Assembly (NCBI GenBank): GCA_015489295.1 | Contig: WGAB01000351.1 | Span: 1-6,535, forward strand | Source of the DNA: Caldifarciminota bacterium | Lineage (GTDB): Bacteria; WOR-3; Hydrothermia; WGAB01 | Direction of reading: 5' to 3' | DNA length: 6,535 nucleotides | Part shown: positions 5,881 through 6,535 of the stretch, piece after piece | Position numbering within the stretch: position 1 is the first letter of the stretch | How the letters are laid out: every line of letters starts with the position of its first letter | Notes under the pieces: generated by a model | Seen by the model: only the letters and a program-made list of their open reading frames with translations | What the model was told of the DNA's origin: nothing | Databases searched by the model: none | Made by a program: the position numbers and the translations under genes

Positions 5881-6535
5881 ATGAAACTTCTGGAAAACAG
5901 CACCTATACGGTTCTCAAGGGCAACCACGCCGTCTCCGTGGGAGCCAAACTGGCGCGGGTGGAGGTGATTTCCGCCTATCCGATCACCCCGCAAACCACC
6001 ATCGTGGAGCTCCTATCGGAGATGGTGGCGAGCGGCGAGCTCCGGGCCCGGTTTATTACCGTGGAATCGGAACACTCGGCCATGGCCGGGTGCATCGGCG
6101 CGTCGCTGGCCGGGGCCCGAGCCTTTACTGCCACCTCGGCCCAGGGCCTGGCCCTGATGCACGAGATGCTCCACTGGGCCGCCGGCGCCCGCGCGCCTAT
6201 CGTCATGGCCAATGTGAACCGGGCCATGGCCCCGCCGTGGTCCATCTGGACCGAGCAAACCGACTCCCTGTCCCAGCGGGATACCGGCTGGATGCAGATC
6301 TACAACGAGTCCAACCAGGAAGCCCTGGACTCGGTGATCCTGGCCTATAAGGTGGCCGAACAGGTGCGCGTGCCGGCCATGATCGTGCTGGACGCCTTTA
6401 TCCTGTCGCACACCTCCGAGCCCGTGGAGGTGTATCCCCAGGAACTGGTGGATGCCTATCTGCCGCCCTACGAGAATCCCAACACCCTGAACCTGGAGCA
6501 GCCGCGCGCCATCGGCAGCCTGGCCGACCCCAATG
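5881..6535 (+). CDS. porA: 2-oxoacid (pyruvate):ferredoxin oxidoreductase, alpha subunit (3' end outside window)
   Basis: The first 218 codons of the alpha subunit are present and the frame is open at the window edge; the family is usually near 390 residues. The alpha subunit helps form the thiamine diphosphate and substrate site with the beta subunit. 'SAYPITPQT' (31-39) is the alpha-family signature, with T36 matching the substrate-contacting Thr31 of Desulfovibrio africanus PFOR. E64 in 'VESEHSAMAG' matches its Glu64, which contacts the thiamine pyrimidine ring. R114 in 'NVNRAMAPPW' matches its Arg114. These matches are alignments from memory. 'FTATSAQGLALMHEML' (82-97) and 'QRDTGWMQIYNESNQEALD' (132-150) resemble pyruvate-type PorA more than 2-oxoglutarate-type KorA. 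The ATG at 5881 has AGGAGG six bases upstream. The beta subunit gene is expected next. Branched-chain oxoacid specificity (Vor) remains possible. Confidence 0.92.
   Translation, partial: MKLLENSTYTVLKGNHAVSVGAKLARVEVISAYPITPQTTIVELLSEMVASGELRARFITVESEHSAMAGCIGASLAGARAFTATSAQGLALMHEMLHWAAGARAPIVMANVNRAMAPPWSIWTEQTDSLSQRDTGWMQIYNESNQEALDSVILAYKVAEQVRVPAMIVLDAFILSHTSEPVEVYPQELVDAYLPPYENPNTLNLEQPRAIGSLADPN

Overview
The window is a compact, GC-rich, one-directional bacterial gene block: six genes on the + strand, with no gap longer than about 25 bases and no credible minus-strand gene. It looks like the middle of one long operon from an organism that makes or oxidises pyruvate through ferredoxin-type chemistry and also has a proton-pumping complex I. 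That points to an anaerobe or facultative anaerobe. The lineage cannot be fixed from the sequence; an anaerobic or sulfur/metal-respiring bacterium is only a guess.

Left half (1-3593): the distal membrane arm of respiratory complex I, in the usual order. It holds the 3' end of nuoL, complete nuoM and complete nuoN. NuoN keeps all the buried charged residues expected of a pumping subunit. NuoM keeps the TM5 Glu, TM8 Lys and TM12 Glu, but has Leu where the conserved TM7 Lys is expected. It also carries an apparent 20-residue insertion in the TM5-TM6 loop.

Right half (3618-6535): after only 24 bases comes a multi-subunit 2-oxoacid (most likely pyruvate):ferredoxin oxidoreductase cluster. The gamma subunit (porG) is first. 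Next is a 561-residue flavoprotein combining a PorD-like N-terminal signature, a GltD/NfnB-like FAD and NAD(P)H module, and a C-terminal two-cluster ferredoxin domain. Last is the 5' part of the alpha subunit (porA), cut by the window edge. The thiamine-diphosphate-binding beta subunit (porB) is expected just downstream but is not in view.

Working together (inference): oxidation of a 2-oxoacid by the alpha/beta/gamma core would pass electrons through the ferredoxin domain of the fused flavoprotein to FAD and NAD(P)H, or the reverse for pyruvate synthesis. Complex I would link the reduced carrier pool to the proton gradient. The shared transcription unit suggests the two enzymes are co-expressed. 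The gene families are all known; the most notable points are the NuoM residue loss and insertion, and the nuo-por linkage through a fused GltD/PorD-type subunit.
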